From a bacterium (GTDB lineage: Bacteria > Planctomycetota > Planctomycetia > Planctomycetales > Planctomycetaceae): a stretch of DNA of 64,000 nt. Below, in pieces: positions 1 through 8,721 of the stretch (position 1 is the stretch's first letter; each line of letters starts with the position of its first letter). The stretch is taken from assembly GCA_016124895.1 (NCBI GenBank), contig WGMU01000036.1:1-64000 (forward strand). The letters are read 5' to 3'. The notes under the pieces were generated by a model. The model saw nothing but the letters and a program-made list of their open reading frames with translations. It searched no databases and was not told where the DNA came from. Made by a program: the position numbers and the translations under genes.

Positions 1-51
1 CTGCCATACGAATCTGGCCAGCCGGCTATTCAGTAACCGCATCCCATATTC

Positions 52-480
52 ATGTTCGACCTGCGCCTGCATCACGTCGGCTGTGCCGTTGCTTCGATCG
101 AAACGGGACTGAAACCGTATCGCGACGCGCTGGGCTTCTCGCGCATTTCGGAAATCATTACGGTCGCCAGCCAGAACGTGCGGGTCTGCTTCGTCGAGAC
201 GGCGCCGGGCGTCTTCATGGAACTCGTCGAGCCAATCTCCGAGGACGCACCTGTCAGCGGCTTTCTGAAACGGCGACAGTACTTCTACCACGTCTGCTAC
301 AGCACGCCCGACGTCGTGGCCACGGTCGAGCATCTCGAAACGAAGGGCTTCCGCCGGCTGTCGATCTTTGACTCCGAAGCCTTCAACGGAACCCCGTGCG
401 CCTTTCTGCTGAGCCCCGAACTGGCCCTCGTCGAACTCTGCACCGCCGGCGCGTTCACTCTGCTCGGCGAAGGAACGTAG
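52..480 (+). CDS. VOC-family protein (glyoxalase / methylmalonyl-CoA epimerase-like)
   Basis: A 142-residue cytoplasmic protein with the vicinal-oxygen-chelate pattern. It opens with LHHVGCAV and continues with a Y-x-x-x-L-G-F stretch near residues 23-29; a second half-module starts at YHVCYSTPD (about residue 80) and ends in a metal-ligand-like E in ALVELCT. The two beta-alpha-beta-beta-beta halves, His near the N terminus and Glu near the C terminus fit single-domain VOC enzymes such as methylmalonyl-CoA epimerase, glyoxalase I or dioxygenase-like proteins. The substrate is not readable. The gene stands alone: the next gene converges on it from the other strand. No clear ribosome binding site precedes the ATG, and the window edge is only 51 bases upstream, so a longer reading frame or an upstream operon partner cannot be excluded. 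Confidence 0.8.
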   Translation: MFDLRLHHVGCAVASIETGLKPYRDALGFSRISEIITVASQNVRVCFVETAPGVFMELVEPISEDAPVSGFLKRRQYFYHVCYSTPDVVATVEHLETKGFRRLSIFDSEAFNGTPCAFLLSPELALVELCTAGAFTLLGEGT

Positions 481-509
481 AACGGAGTTGCTTCCGTTCG
501 ACGGTCTGG

Positions 510-1391
510 TCAGTCCGTCACCCAGATGGATTCGTCGTCGCTGTCGATTTCAGCTTCTGGCCAGGCTTCAAAGGGCGATATCGCAGCAAGCGACTTCAAT
601 GCTCGCTCGCGGAGGACCAGTGTCAGGGCAGCCGCGACGAACATCCCGCCAATCATCGACACGACTAACCACGTTCCCGGTGCGTTCGCCTTGTTTGCTG
701 CAGAAGCCATCGCAACGATGCAGAAAACGATGCTGCCGACCCCCAGAAAGATCATCGACGACGTGATGACGCGACTGAGCTGATTATTTCCTTCTGGTCT
801 TGGTGGCCACAGTTTGTACAGACGATCGAGTCGTACATCCGTGTGCAGCCAGACTTTGTGCCGCCGTCGCCAGGCAAGCAGCATCGCGATCCACGACGTC
901 AGCGACGACAGGACGAAACACACGCAGACAATGAACATCGTCATGCCCGTGATATGCCAGCCTGCCGGATTGTTCGGCGGCTGCTGACCCCGCAGGCCGG
1001 CGATCAATCCCGTGATGACCAGCCCTGCGACCACGATCACAAACGTCGTCACGGTGATCCGCCAGAACGCCGCCGCACAATAAAAGATGAAATGCGTGTG
1101 TCCGCGTTTGCGGTCCGGATCGCGACTCCGCAGCCAGAGGCCGTTCACAAAATCGTTCCAGCCGAACTTGAACGACGCGATCGCAACGGCCAGAACGGGC
1201 TCGGTAAAGATGTCGAAGAGGACCCACGCCGCGGTGACCACAAGCAGCCAGTCCCAGCGGAAACCGACTCGCGGATCGGACCGGTCGTGCGTCGGATCAA
1301 TTTCAAAGACTTCAGACCTGCGCACGGATGACAGTCCTGTGTGAAAACGGCCGGGGTTTGCCACTGTGTGGGTGATCGGCGGCGCGGCCAT
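510..1391 (-). CDS. Multi-pass membrane protein of unknown function
   Basis: About 293 residues. Hydrophobic segments lie near residues 45-70 (WLLVVTAAWVLFDIF), 105-135 (ITVTTFVIVVAGLVITGLIAG), 145-170 (MTMFIVCVCFVLSSL), 210-230 (SSMIFLGVGSIVFCIVAMAS) and 235-260 (WLVVSMIGGMFVAAALTLVL), so about five membrane spans. A charged loop between the third and fourth spans reads AWRRRHKVW. The C terminus is acidic (DSDDES). I recognise no family. The reading frame extends to a TTG at 1418, but the ATG at 1391 is preceded by GGGAGAG and is preferred. It is convergent with the VOC gene and divergent from the lactonase/VCBS gene at 1600. Confidence 0.6.
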   Translation of the reverse strand: MAAPPITHTVANPGRFHTGLSSVRRSEVFEIDPTHDRSDPRVGFRWDWLLVVTAAWVLFDIFTEPVLAVAIASFKFGWNDFVNGLWLRSRDPDRKRGHTHFIFYCAAAFWRITVTTFVIVVAGLVITGLIAGLRGQQPPNNPAGWHITGMTMFIVCVCFVLSSLTSWIAMLLAWRRRHKVWLHTDVRLDRLYKLWPPRPEGNNQLSRVITSSMIFLGVGSIVFCIVAMASAANKANAPGTWLVVSMIGGMFVAAALTLVLRERALKSLAAISPFEAWPEAEIDSDDESIWVTD

Positions 1392-1599
1392 TGTTCTGTC
1401 GCGCTCTCCCGACGGCAACGTCGTTCTGCCGGGTTTTGACGAGACCCGTTGGTTCCGGCTTCGGATCAGCGACCGTCAATCGCTGGAACTTCGTCGTCGG
1501 GGTTGCGACGATCCCTGCCGCCGCATCCAGCGACTGCTGCGTTTTTGATTTGCAACTGCCTGAGCGTTACCTCGTCGAAATCAGCCAGAGGAGTTCTTC

Positions 1600-3807
1600 A
1601 TGTTAAGTCACCGTTGTCGCCATTTGAGCCTGGCAATCGTCGCCGTTCTGGCAGCTCAGTCGATCGTCCTGGCTGCGGACAACCCGATCGTTCCGGAAGG
1701 CGCGAAGCTCGAAAAAGTTTTCACGCGGACCGACAACGTGGCTGGCGGACTTACGGAAGGCCCGACAGTCGCACCGGATGGCACGATCTACTTCACGGAT
1801 ATCCGTCGCGGCTCGGACAAGGGCAGGATCATGCACTTCGATCCGCAGACCGGAAAAACGACCGTGTTTGCAGAAGACAGCCACAAGGCAAACGGGCTGT
1901 TCATCGACCCGTACGGTGGTCTCTACGCGTGTGAAGGTGCGGACGTCGGTGGTCGCTCGGTTGTGCGATACGACCTGAAAACCGGCAAGCGGACCGTTCT
2001 GGCGGATTCGATCGGCGGCAAAAAGCTGAACTCGCCGAACGATCTGGTGCTCGACGCCGACGGCCGCGTCTACTTCACCGACCCGCGGTACCTTGCGCAG
2101 GACAATGAGCCTCGGGAACTCGAACATCGGGCCGTCTACCGGATTGATACCGACGGGACGATCGTCGAAGTGACGCACGACATTGAAAAGCCGAACGGCA
2201 TCGCGCTGAGCCGCGATCAGAAAACGCTGTACGTTGCCGATCACAACAACGGGACGGACTCGATCGGCAGCAGCGATGAGAAGCCGCAGCACGGTGCGAT
2301 GAAGATTTACGCGTATCCGCTTGGGGCTGACGGTCTGGTCAACGGCCCGAAGAAAGTGCTGTACGATTTCGGCGAGGAAGCTGGCTGCGACGGCATGTGC
2401 ATCGACTCGAATGGCAACCTGTTTCTGACCGCTCGCAGCCCGAATCGTCCCGGCGTGCTGGTGCTCAATCCGGAAGGCAAGGAACTTGCTCATATCCCGA
2501 CTGGACCTGCTAATCAGGGTGATCCGGAATCGCCGGTCGGGCTGCCGAGCAATGTCACATTCGGGATCGGCAGCGAAGCGAACACGCTGTACGTGACCGT
2601 CGATACGAGCCTCTATCGCATCAGGCTGAAGTCGCAGGGCTATCAGTTGCCGTTCTTCGACGACGAGACCGATTACGGCTGGACGCGGATCGAGATCGAT
2701 CCTGAGTTCCGGTCCGAAGGCGTCGCGGTCGCAGACTTCAACGGCGATGGCCGTAACGATGTGCTGGCTGGCGACCTTTACTACGAGTCTCCGGAGAAGC
2801 TTGGCCCGACCGGCTGGAAGCAGCACCCGATCCGCGAAGTCGGCTCGTTCGTCGCCGGAGTCGGCTACAGCAACAGCTTCTGCAATTATGCCTGGGACGT
2901 TGATGGCGACGGACTGCAGGACGCAATTGTCGTTGGCTTTCCTGGTGACCCGTTCCACTGGTACCGAAATCCAGGCAGCAAGGACGGGACGTGGGATAAG
3001 CACGAAATCTGGTCGAGCATCTGCAACGAGTCGCCCGACTTTGCGGACATCACCGGCGACGGCAAACCGGACTTCGTTTTCGGGTCACAGCCGGAAGCTC
3101 AGATGGGCTATTCGCCGCTACCGTCTTCTGCATCAGCGAACAAACAGTTCATTGCGATCAGCGAAAAAGGCGACCCGAACAAGAACGGAACGTTCAAGTA
3201 TTACCACGGTCTGGGTTACGGGGATCTCAACAACGATGGTCTGACCGACGTTCTGATCGCTCACGGCTGGTGGCAGCAGCCGGCGAAACTCGACGGCGGC
3301 CTGTGGAAGTTTCATTCGTATGCGCTCGCTCGAGATGGTGTCAATCCCGAGCGGATGGGGGATATCTTCGTTGAAGATCTCGATCTCGACGGTGACAACG
3401 ATCTGATTGCCAGTTCGGCACACGCTCACGGTGTCTGGTGGTTTGAGAACACCGGCGATAAAGACTCGCCTCAGTTCAAGTATCACCTGATCGACGATTC
3501 GCACTCGCAGACGCACGCAATGGAATACGTCGATATCAACGGCGACGGCCAGAGGGACATGGTCACCGGCAAACGGTTCTTCGCACACAACGGCAACGAT
3601 CCCGGCGGACGCGATCCCGTCCGCATGTTCTGGTACGAAGTCCGCCGCATAAAAGGGCAGCCGCCGCAGTTCATCCGCCACGAAATCGCCGCCGGCCGCG
3701 ACACTGGTATCGGCACGCAGTTTCAGGCGATCGACTTCAACGGCGACGGCAAGATGGACATCGCCCTGTCGAACAAGAAGGGCGTCAATCTGCTGCTGCA
3801 GAAGTGA
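1600..3807 (+). CDS. Exported SMP-30/gluconolactonase-like beta-propeller fused to VCBS/FG-GAP repeats
   Basis: 735 residues with a signal peptide (hydrophobic to about residue 24, LAADNP cleavage region). Residues about 30-350 resemble SMP-30/gluconolactonase/LRE proteins: GLTEGPTVAPDGTIYFTD, KANGLFIDP, NSPNDLVLDADGRVYFTDPRY and KPNGIALSRDQKTLYVADH are the blade motifs with the expected Asn and Asp metal ligands. Residues about 365-735 contain calcium-binding VCBS/FG-GAP repeats: DFNGDGRNDVLAGD, DVDGDGLQDAIVVG, DITGDGKPDFVFG, DLNNDGLTDVLIA, DLDLDGDNDLIA, DINGDGQRDMVTG and DFNGDGKMDIALSN. It is probably a periplasmic or surface sugar-lactone hydrolase or sugar-binding protein. A GAGGAG sequence lies 8-13 bases before the ATG. 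It appears monocistronic, with REP hairpins downstream. Confidence 0.88.
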   Translation: MLSHRCRHLSLAIVAVLAAQSIVLAADNPIVPEGAKLEKVFTRTDNVAGGLTEGPTVAPDGTIYFTDIRRGSDKGRIMHFDPQTGKTTVFAEDSHKANGLFIDPYGGLYACEGADVGGRSVVRYDLKTGKRTVLADSIGGKKLNSPNDLVLDADGRVYFTDPRYLAQDNEPRELEHRAVYRIDTDGTIVEVTHDIEKPNGIALSRDQKTLYVADHNNGTDSIGSSDEKPQHGAMKIYAYPLGADGLVNGPKKVLYDFGEEAGCDGMCIDSNGNLFLTARSPNRPGVLVLNPEGKELAHIPTGPANQGDPESPVGLPSNVTFGIGSEANTLYVTVDTSLYRIRLKSQGYQLPFFDDETDYGWTRIEIDPEFRSEGVAVADFNGDGRNDVLAGDLYYESPEKLGPTGWKQHPIREVGSFVAGVGYSNSFCNYAWDVDGDGLQDAIVVGFPGDPFHWYRNPGSKDGTWDKHEIWSSICNESPDFADITGDGKPDFVFGSQPEAQMGYSPLPSSASANKQFIAISEKGDPNKNGTFKYYHGLGYGDLNNDGLTDVLIAHGWWQQPAKLDGGLWKFHSYALARDGVNPERMGDIFVEDLDLDGDNDLIASSAHAHGVWWFENTGDKDSPQFKYHLIDDSHSQTHAMEYVDINGDGQRDMVTGKRFFAHNGNDPGGRDPVRMFWYEVRRIKGQPPQFIRHEIAAGRDTGIGTQFQAIDFNGDGKMDIALSNKKGVNLLLQK

Positions 3808-3827
3808 GTTCGGCTGGAAATCGTTCT

Positions 3828-3931
3828 CGTGCCCACGGTCCCCGTGAGCACGCAACCCTTGACGCTCCGCGTCGATTCGAGTGGACACGGAGCGTCCGAA
3901 TGAGACGCTCACACGCAGAGCGTGGGAGCGT
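3828..3931. repeat. Cluster of REP-like hairpins between the lactonase gene and rnpA
   Basis: Three hairpins in about 105 bases. At 3828-3852 the arms CGTGCCCACGG and CCGTGAGCACG pair at 10 of 11 positions around a TCC loop. At 3861-3873 GACGC and GCGTC flank TCC. At 3905-3931 ACGCTCACACGC and GCGTGGGAGCGT pair at 11 of 12 positions around AGA (TCT on the other strand). The layout, two orientations with trinucleotide loops, matches the pairs near 23.1, 24.6, 41.7 and 53.2 kb. The first hairpin begins 21 bases past a stop codon and could also act on the lactonase transcript end, but no T-run follows. Confidence 0.6.
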
Positions 3932-4039
3932 TGGTGAGGTAGCGGAGCGGCGTGAGTCGCGCAGTGTCGTTTCAGGAAGGACCGGGCGGCTTGCGCCGTT
4001 CCGCTATTTGTCGTCAGCTCACGGGAACGCAGTCAGCCA

Positions 4040-4453
4040 GTGAACAGTGAACTTCACAGTCCCGGCAACTTCCGCTTTCCGAAGTCCGCGAAGCTGCGAC
4101 GGCCTGTGGACTACGCGGCTGTGTACGACGGCCAGTGCCGCGCGGGAGACGAGCATCTGCTTGTCTTCGCACGGACGAATGGTCAGGCGGAAACCCGCTG
4201 CGGGCTGAGCATTTCCAGGAAGCACGGCAACTCTGTCAGGCGGGGGCGGCTGAAACGACTGCTGCGCGAAGTCTTCCGTCTGACACGCCATGAACTCCCA
4301 GGCGGCCTCGACCTGATTCTGATCCCACGTCAGAACTCGGGAGCGACGCTCGGAGATTATCAGGCTTCGCTGCAAAGGCTCGTCCGCAAACTCGAACGAC
4401 GTCTTGCTCACAAGGCTGCCGCTCAAAGTAGCCATCTCGCTCCGCCGAGATGA
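4040..4453 (+). CDS. rnpA: Ribonuclease P protein component
   Basis: 137 residues, usual size for the small basic protein that helps the RNase P RNA remove tRNA 5' leaders. The diagnostic basic helix is present as VRRGRLKRLLREVFR (about residues 74-88), matching the R-N-x-x-K-R-x-x-R-E-x-F-R signature with the Asn replaced by Gly. The N-terminal part has the usual KLRRPVDYAAVY substrate-cleft strand and FARTNGQAETRCGLSISRKHGNSV. The start is GTG at 4040; no ATG lies in frame before the conserved region. There is no rpmH upstream and no yidD or yidC downstream, so the usual rpmH-rnpA operon is broken up here. The C-terminal tail (AHKAAAQSSHLAPPR) goes beyond the conserved fold. Confidence 0.9.
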   Translation: MNSELHSPGNFRFPKSAKLRRPVDYAAVYDGQCRAGDEHLLVFARTNGQAETRCGLSISRKHGNSVRRGRLKRLLREVFRLTRHELPGGLDLILIPRQNSGATLGDYQASLQRLVRKLERRLAHKAAAQSSHLAPPR

Positions 4454-4618
4454 GCCGTCGTGACGCAGACGGTGCCTTCGTGAAACGGCAGAATGAGCGG
4501 TCAATTCTCTCGCCTGAGCCGCAGCGACGATATCCAGGCGTGCGAAGATCGCAACTTCCTGTGACCGGCCAATTTCGCGGAGCGAAATGGCTACTTTGCA
4601 GACACGACTTTGCAGCGA

Positions 4619-6046
4619 TCACTTCACCAGGAACGTGTCGAACTGCCAGAGGTCGTCCCATTCCTTGACCGAATCTTCCGGCAGCGGACGCCAGTCGGTG
4701 GGTTCGGAAACGAACGGGCCGAGATAGGGCATGGCGACTTCCAGAATCTCCTGGTGCGGCAGGTCGTCAGGCAGGCAGAAGCCTTCGTTCGGGTTGCGAA
4801 TCATCCAGAAGACGCAGCCCAGTACCGAGCAAGCGACCTGCAGCGTCGTCGGGTTCTGGCCGCCGACCAGCCGCCGCGTTTCCTCGATGTCCAACAGACT
4901 GCCGACCCACCAGGCGCCGAAATCGTGCCCCATCAGCAGGCAGCCGAGTTCGTCGCGGCCAGAGACGATTTCGTCGCTCATGATTCGCTGCTCGGCCTGC
5001 AGATTGAGTCCCCGCATCTTCAGTTCGTGCAGCGACGCGATCGCAGCGTCGGTCGGGCAGTACGCGTAATGCACCGTCGGGCGGTACACGACCTCGCCGT
5101 CTTCGTCGCGCACGGTCAGGTACTTCGAGATGCTGTAAGCTTCGCCGTGCCGGATCACCATGCCGATGATCGGGCCGCAGGGCACCCAGCTTCGCACCCA
5201 CGTATCCATGCCGCGACTTTCGAGGAAGATCTGATTCTGCGGCCCTTTCGGATGCACGTAAGCGTGTTCCGGCAGCAGCCGTTCGTGCGTCCCCCAGCCC
5301 AGTTCGGCGTGAGCGATTCCCTCTTCGTAAAAGCCCTCGACGCTCCAGGTGTTGACGAACTCGTTGATCTCACGTGGCGCCGAGGCAACCTGAGTGTCGC
5401 GCTCGCTGATATGAATGGTGCGGACGCCGGTCAGCATCGCAAGCTGGTCGTATTCGCCGTTGGCGAGTGCCTGTTCGAGCCGCGGAACGCGCGCGTCGTC
5501 GGGCTTTTCGTAGATCACCTTCTGCGCGATCTGCTCCAGAGCCAGCGTGGTGAAGTGCGAAACAAGGCCTGGATTGGCACCGTGGTCGACGACGGCCGTC
5601 GGGCCATTCTGTGTTTCCCAGTGAGCGGTCAGGTGCCGAATATTCATCTGCCGCGCGTAAAGCGTCGAGGCGTGCAGCTTCTTCGAGTACGGGTCCCACT
5701 CTTCGACCGACGTGTTGACATACAGTACGCCGCGATGGTGGCACCAGTCGAGAATCGTGACGGTGTCGATGTTCCAGCTCAGATCGATGAACAGGTCACC
5801 GTTGTCGAGCAGTTCGCTGAGCACTGCGTGATAGTTTTCCGGCGTGATTTCCCCCTGTCGGTAGTTGACGCCGGCCGCGATGGCGTCGGCAATCCGGTCG
5901 CGGTTATCGACCATATCCATCACCGTAATCCGCTCGGACGGGCACTGAATATGGCGAAGGATCAGCGGGATCGTACACTGCGAAACGCTGCCGCAGCCAA
6001 GGACAAGAATGCGTCCGTCGAAGGCGATCTTGAAGTCGGTCGTCAT
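4619..6046 (-). CDS. hss: Homospermidine synthase
   Basis: 475 residues, the usual length of bacterial homospermidine synthase, which condenses two putrescines (or putrescine with spermidine) to sym-homospermidine using NAD. An N-terminal Rossmann motif reads GRILVLGCGSVSQ (about residues 12-24), followed by VMDMVDNRDRI and the family-typical GDLFIDLSWNIDT, YVNTSVEEWDPY and VVDHGANPGLVSHF. The reading frame runs up to 6124, but the ATG at 6046 has AGGAG 8 bases upstream and starts directly at the conserved N terminus. It lies 272 bases downstream of the ornithine-decarboxylase-like gene on the same strand, so enzyme and substrate supply are paired. A large palindromic repeat sits in the gap between them. 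Confidence 0.9.
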   Translation of the reverse strand: MTTDFKIAFDGRILVLGCGSVSQCTIPLILRHIQCPSERITVMDMVDNRDRIADAIAAGVNYRQGEITPENYHAVLSELLDNGDLFIDLSWNIDTVTILDWCHHRGVLYVNTSVEEWDPYSKKLHASTLYARQMNIRHLTAHWETQNGPTAVVDHGANPGLVSHFTTLALEQIAQKVIYEKPDDARVPRLEQALANGEYDQLAMLTGVRTIHISERDTQVASAPREINEFVNTWSVEGFYEEGIAHAELGWGTHERLLPEHAYVHPKGPQNQIFLESRGMDTWVRSWVPCGPIIGMVIRHGEAYSISKYLTVRDEDGEVVYRPTVHYAYCPTDAAIASLHELKMRGLNLQAEQRIMSDEIVSGRDELGCLLMGHDFGAWWVGSLLDIEETRRLVGGQNPTTLQVACSVLGCVFWMIRNPNEGFCLPDDLPHQEILEVAMPYLGPFVSEPTDWRPLPEDSVKEWDDLWQFDTFLVK

Positions 6047-6215
6047 GGCGGGGGCTCCTGTTCTGGCGAAAACTGCCGTCGAGCTGGACTCCGTGTAACA
6101 GAGTGTGGTGTGACTATCTGACAAAACAGAAATGCCCGCCAGGGATGACCGCGGCGGGCCGCAACTGGTTGGGATTCAAGCTGGAAACAACCGGCACATC
6201 AGGTCTGTGGATCGA

Positions 6216-6288
6216 GTGGCCGGGGCTGGAGCGAGGTACGAAGGAAGCCCCGGAGCTTCCTTCGCCAGCTCAGTCCAGCCCCGGCCAC
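6216..6288. repeat. Nested palindromic repeat between the two polyamine genes
   Basis: The outer arms are GTGGCCGGGGCTGGA (6216-6230) and its perfect reverse complement (6274-6288). An inner hairpin has 9-bp arms GAAGGAAGC (6240-6248) and GCTTCCTTC (6255-6263). Read on the minus strand, the inner loop starts TCC. It lies between the decarboxylase stop and the homospermidine synthase start, where it could fold in the mRNA and uncouple expression of the two genes. It could equally be an inert REP-type insertion; no T-run follows on either strand. Confidence 0.65.
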
Positions 6289-6318
6289 CCACTCTGAAAG
6301 CCAGAACCTGAGATGAAA

Positions 6319-7566
6319 CTACTCGACTTCGACGATGCGGGCGATGTCCAGGCCGTTGAAGCCGGACGCGCTGGCGTTGCTGTAGGCGCCCATCGTTGGG
6401 ACCAGCAGCAGTTCGCCGACTTCCAGGTCCGGCAGCTCCTGATCGGTCGACACGACGTCGTGCGAGTCGCAGGTCGGGCCGGCCACCACGCAGCGGCTGC
6501 GGGGACGGAGCTCGGCATTTTCGGTGACGAGTTCAAAGTCCGCATGGTCGAACAGCTTGCCTGAGAACGAACCATAAACGCCATCGTCGATGAAGTACCA
6601 GGGCAGGCCGCCGCGAACTGACCTCCCGAGGACCCTGGTGATGAGCGTCATGCACTCAGCCACCATGCCGCGGCCAGGTTCGGCGATGATCCGGATCGAC
6701 AGGTCACCGAAATGCTCTTCCAGAGCGGCGGCCAGGGCCGAGCAGTACTCATGAATCGTCATCACGGACGCACGGTACGGAGCCGGGAAACCACCGCCGA
6801 TATCCAGCACTTCAAGCTGAGCCCCCGCCGCCACACAGCCGTCCCACGCGACACGAGCCTTCTTCAACATCCGGCTGAAGTCGCTCGGATCGAGGCATTG
6901 CGAACCAACATGGAACGACAGGCAGCGAACCGACATGCCGCGGCTGACGGCATCGGCGGCCAGCTTCGGAGCGTCCAGCGGATCGCAGCCAAACTTCGCC
7001 GACAGGTTGATCAGACTCGACGACGAAGACGCGGCCAGTCGCAGAATCAGGTTCACATCCGGTGTGTGAGCGGCGATCTTTTCGAGTTCGCCAACGCAGT
7101 CGTAGGTGAACCACCGCAGCCCCTCGTTGTAGCAGTCCAGCAGATTCTGCACTGTCTTGCACGGGTGAGTGTGAATCATCTGGTGCGGCTTGAAACCAGC
7201 CAGCAGAGCTGACTGCATTTCGCGGTACGAGCAGACATCGACGGACGAACCTTCGAGACACAGCGTGCGAAGGATCGCGACGTCCGAGTTTGCTTTGGCG
7301 GCGTAGAACATCTCGACATTCGGCAGCGCAGCCTTCATCGAGCGATACGTGCTGGCCAGTACCGAGCGGGAAATCACAAGCGTCGGCGTGCCGTACTGAG
7401 CGGCAAGTTCGCGAGCCTGGTCGAAGGTGACCACCGGCCGGGCAACGCGTTCAACGGCCGTTGCGACCTGAGCCCCTCGGTCGGCGACAGTTTCGGTCGT
7501 CCGGGAATCCTGACGGCGATCAACGAGAACGCTGGTGGAATCAGAAGCGGAAGCGAATGAAATCAT
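6319..7566 (-). CDS. Ornithine decarboxylase-like PLP enzyme (alanine-racemase fold)
   Basis: About 415 residues of the fold-III PLP decarboxylase family (eukaryotic-type ODC, diaminopimelate and carboxynorspermidine decarboxylases). The Schiff-base Lys is K91 in MFYAAKANSD. Other landmarks are FHVGSQC, the phosphate-binding VLDIGGGFP, EPGRGMVAE, and the active-site Cys366 in GPTCDSHDVV, which with the following Asp is the ODC signature contributed across the dimer. MGAYSNASASGFNG closes the site. The CDSHD form and the neighbouring homospermidine synthase favour ornithine (to putrescine) over lysine or diaminopimelate; lysine/ornithine dual specificity is possible. The ATG at 7566 has AAAGGG upstream and is preferred to the TTG/ATG-like starts upstream. 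The first 45 residues are poorly conserved. Confidence 0.85.
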   Translation of the reverse strand: MISFASASDSTSVLVDRRQDSRTTETVADRGAQVATAVERVARPVVTFDQARELAAQYGTPTLVISRSVLASTYRSMKAALPNVEMFYAAKANSDVAILRTLCLEGSSVDVCSYREMQSALLAGFKPHQMIHTHPCKTVQNLLDCYNEGLRWFTYDCVGELEKIAAHTPDVNLILRLAASSSSSLINLSAKFGCDPLDAPKLAADAVSRGMSVRCLSFHVGSQCLDPSDFSRMLKKARVAWDGCVAAGAQLEVLDIGGGFPAPYRASVMTIHEYCSALAAALEEHFGDLSIRIIAEPGRGMVAECMTLITRVLGRSVRGGLPWYFIDDGVYGSFSGKLFDHADFELVTENAELRPRSRCVVAGPTCDSHDVVSTDQELPDLEVGELLLVPTMGAYSNASASGFNGLDIARIVEVE

Positions 7567-8721
7567 GATTCGACCCTTTCTGGCAGGCCGGAGTTGGACA
7601 GGAACTTTGTCACCGCAGCGAAACTGCTGCGTGACACATCTGGACACTCAGCGCTGCAACAGCAGCGGCTGCAGGTATGGCGCGGACGGAACACCCGTCA
7701 GAGCAGAATCCGAGAACTTCAGCGAGATTGAGGAGCCCGCAGGTTGCCGAGAGAGGACGCACGGGGAGCGCGTCACGGTCAGTCAGACGGTTCGGCGAAG
7801 CGGACAAGCGAGCCGGATGGTCCTGCCGGCTCAGGAGAGCGGTATCATCGCTGGATAATCGCGCTGCGACTGCAGTTCAAAGCAGTGCGACGCGACAGTT
7901 TCCTGTCATTTGGTCTCGAGCGAAGCAGCAACTGACGGAGTGGCAGACTCAGCTTCAAAGAGCTGAGCAGCGATCGACTCAACGTCGAGAGGCGAGACGC
8001 AACAGCAAGTCGGGAAAGCAGCTTGCGGACCGGAATTCGGCGTCCGGCCAGCGGTTCCAGAGGCAACGCGGGACTGCTCAGCGCAACAGTCTGAGCCGCG
8101 AGCCAGTCAGCTCGAAAATCACGAACAGAACGGTGGGGGCAAATGCAGTCAGCCATCGCGTAACATAAACCCTCCAGAGGTTAAGTCCGGCGTCTCCATA
8201 CTCCGCCCCGCAACGGTGAAGACGAGTCAGCTTTTCAGCGGGAAAGGCGGCGGAGTCTACGTTTCACTTCAGACTCCGTAAATTGGAAAGTCATCGGAAT
8301 CGTCCAGGATTTTCAGGAAGGCAAACGACGATTGAACTGGCCTGGCAGCGAGTCTGATTTCGATGGATTGTCGGCAACCCAACTCCTGGCGGCTGAGGCG
8401 AAGTTCCGGTCAGGCAAAGATTTCCACAATCCGAGTCTGTTGCCTGGAACCAAAAACCTTTCCGTTGCCTTCACGATTCCGGCCAGGCTGTCAGACTCTG
8501 ATCGACAAACTGGAATCGGTTTCCGAAGTCGAGTCGTCACGGAGGCGGCACCGCCAGTTGCCGGCCACCTTTACTTTAAGAATGATGGCCGACTGCTCGC
8601 TGCCATGCTCGCGCCGAGTTTCGGCCATTGGCAACCCGCCGAAACTCTGCGCGAGTTTCGCTGCCCCGATCTCCAGTCCGTCTGAATATGCAACCTCGTT
8701 TTTACCAGGTGGAATCGAACC
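7567..8721. other. 1.15-kb gap without a convincing gene
   Basis: This stretch separates the divergent decarboxylase and sulfatase genes, so it must hold both promoters. Open frames exist at 7845-8156 (minus, 103 codons) and 8332-8685 (plus, 117 codons from TTG), but their proteins show no domain or signal peptide, and the first is rich in Leu, Ser and Arg as expected of random GC-rich sequence. An imperfect inverted pair, tactccgcc near 8199 and ggcggagtcta near 8249, is visible. I see no clear promoter hexamers. It could hold a decayed gene or a non-coding RNA. Confidence 0.4.

Noticed and set aside
3807-4040. Expected rpmH gene upstream of rnpA
   Set aside because: No short Lys/Arg-rich ribosomal L34 sequence can be read on either strand; only hairpin repeats are present.
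4610-6121. A 503-codon plus-strand open frame opposite the homospermidine synthase gene
   Set aside because: The minus-strand frame gives a full-length, clearly recognisable enzyme; the opposite frame has no domain and is a by-product of GC-rich codons.
7845-8156. 103-codon minus-strand frame in the gap upstream of the ODC-like gene
   Set aside because: Leu/Ser/Arg-rich, no motif, no ribosome site; looks like random open frame.
8332-8685. 117-codon plus-strand frame from TTG before the sulfatase gene
   Set aside because: No signal, domain or ribosome site; third-position composition does not look coding. A decayed gene remains possible.
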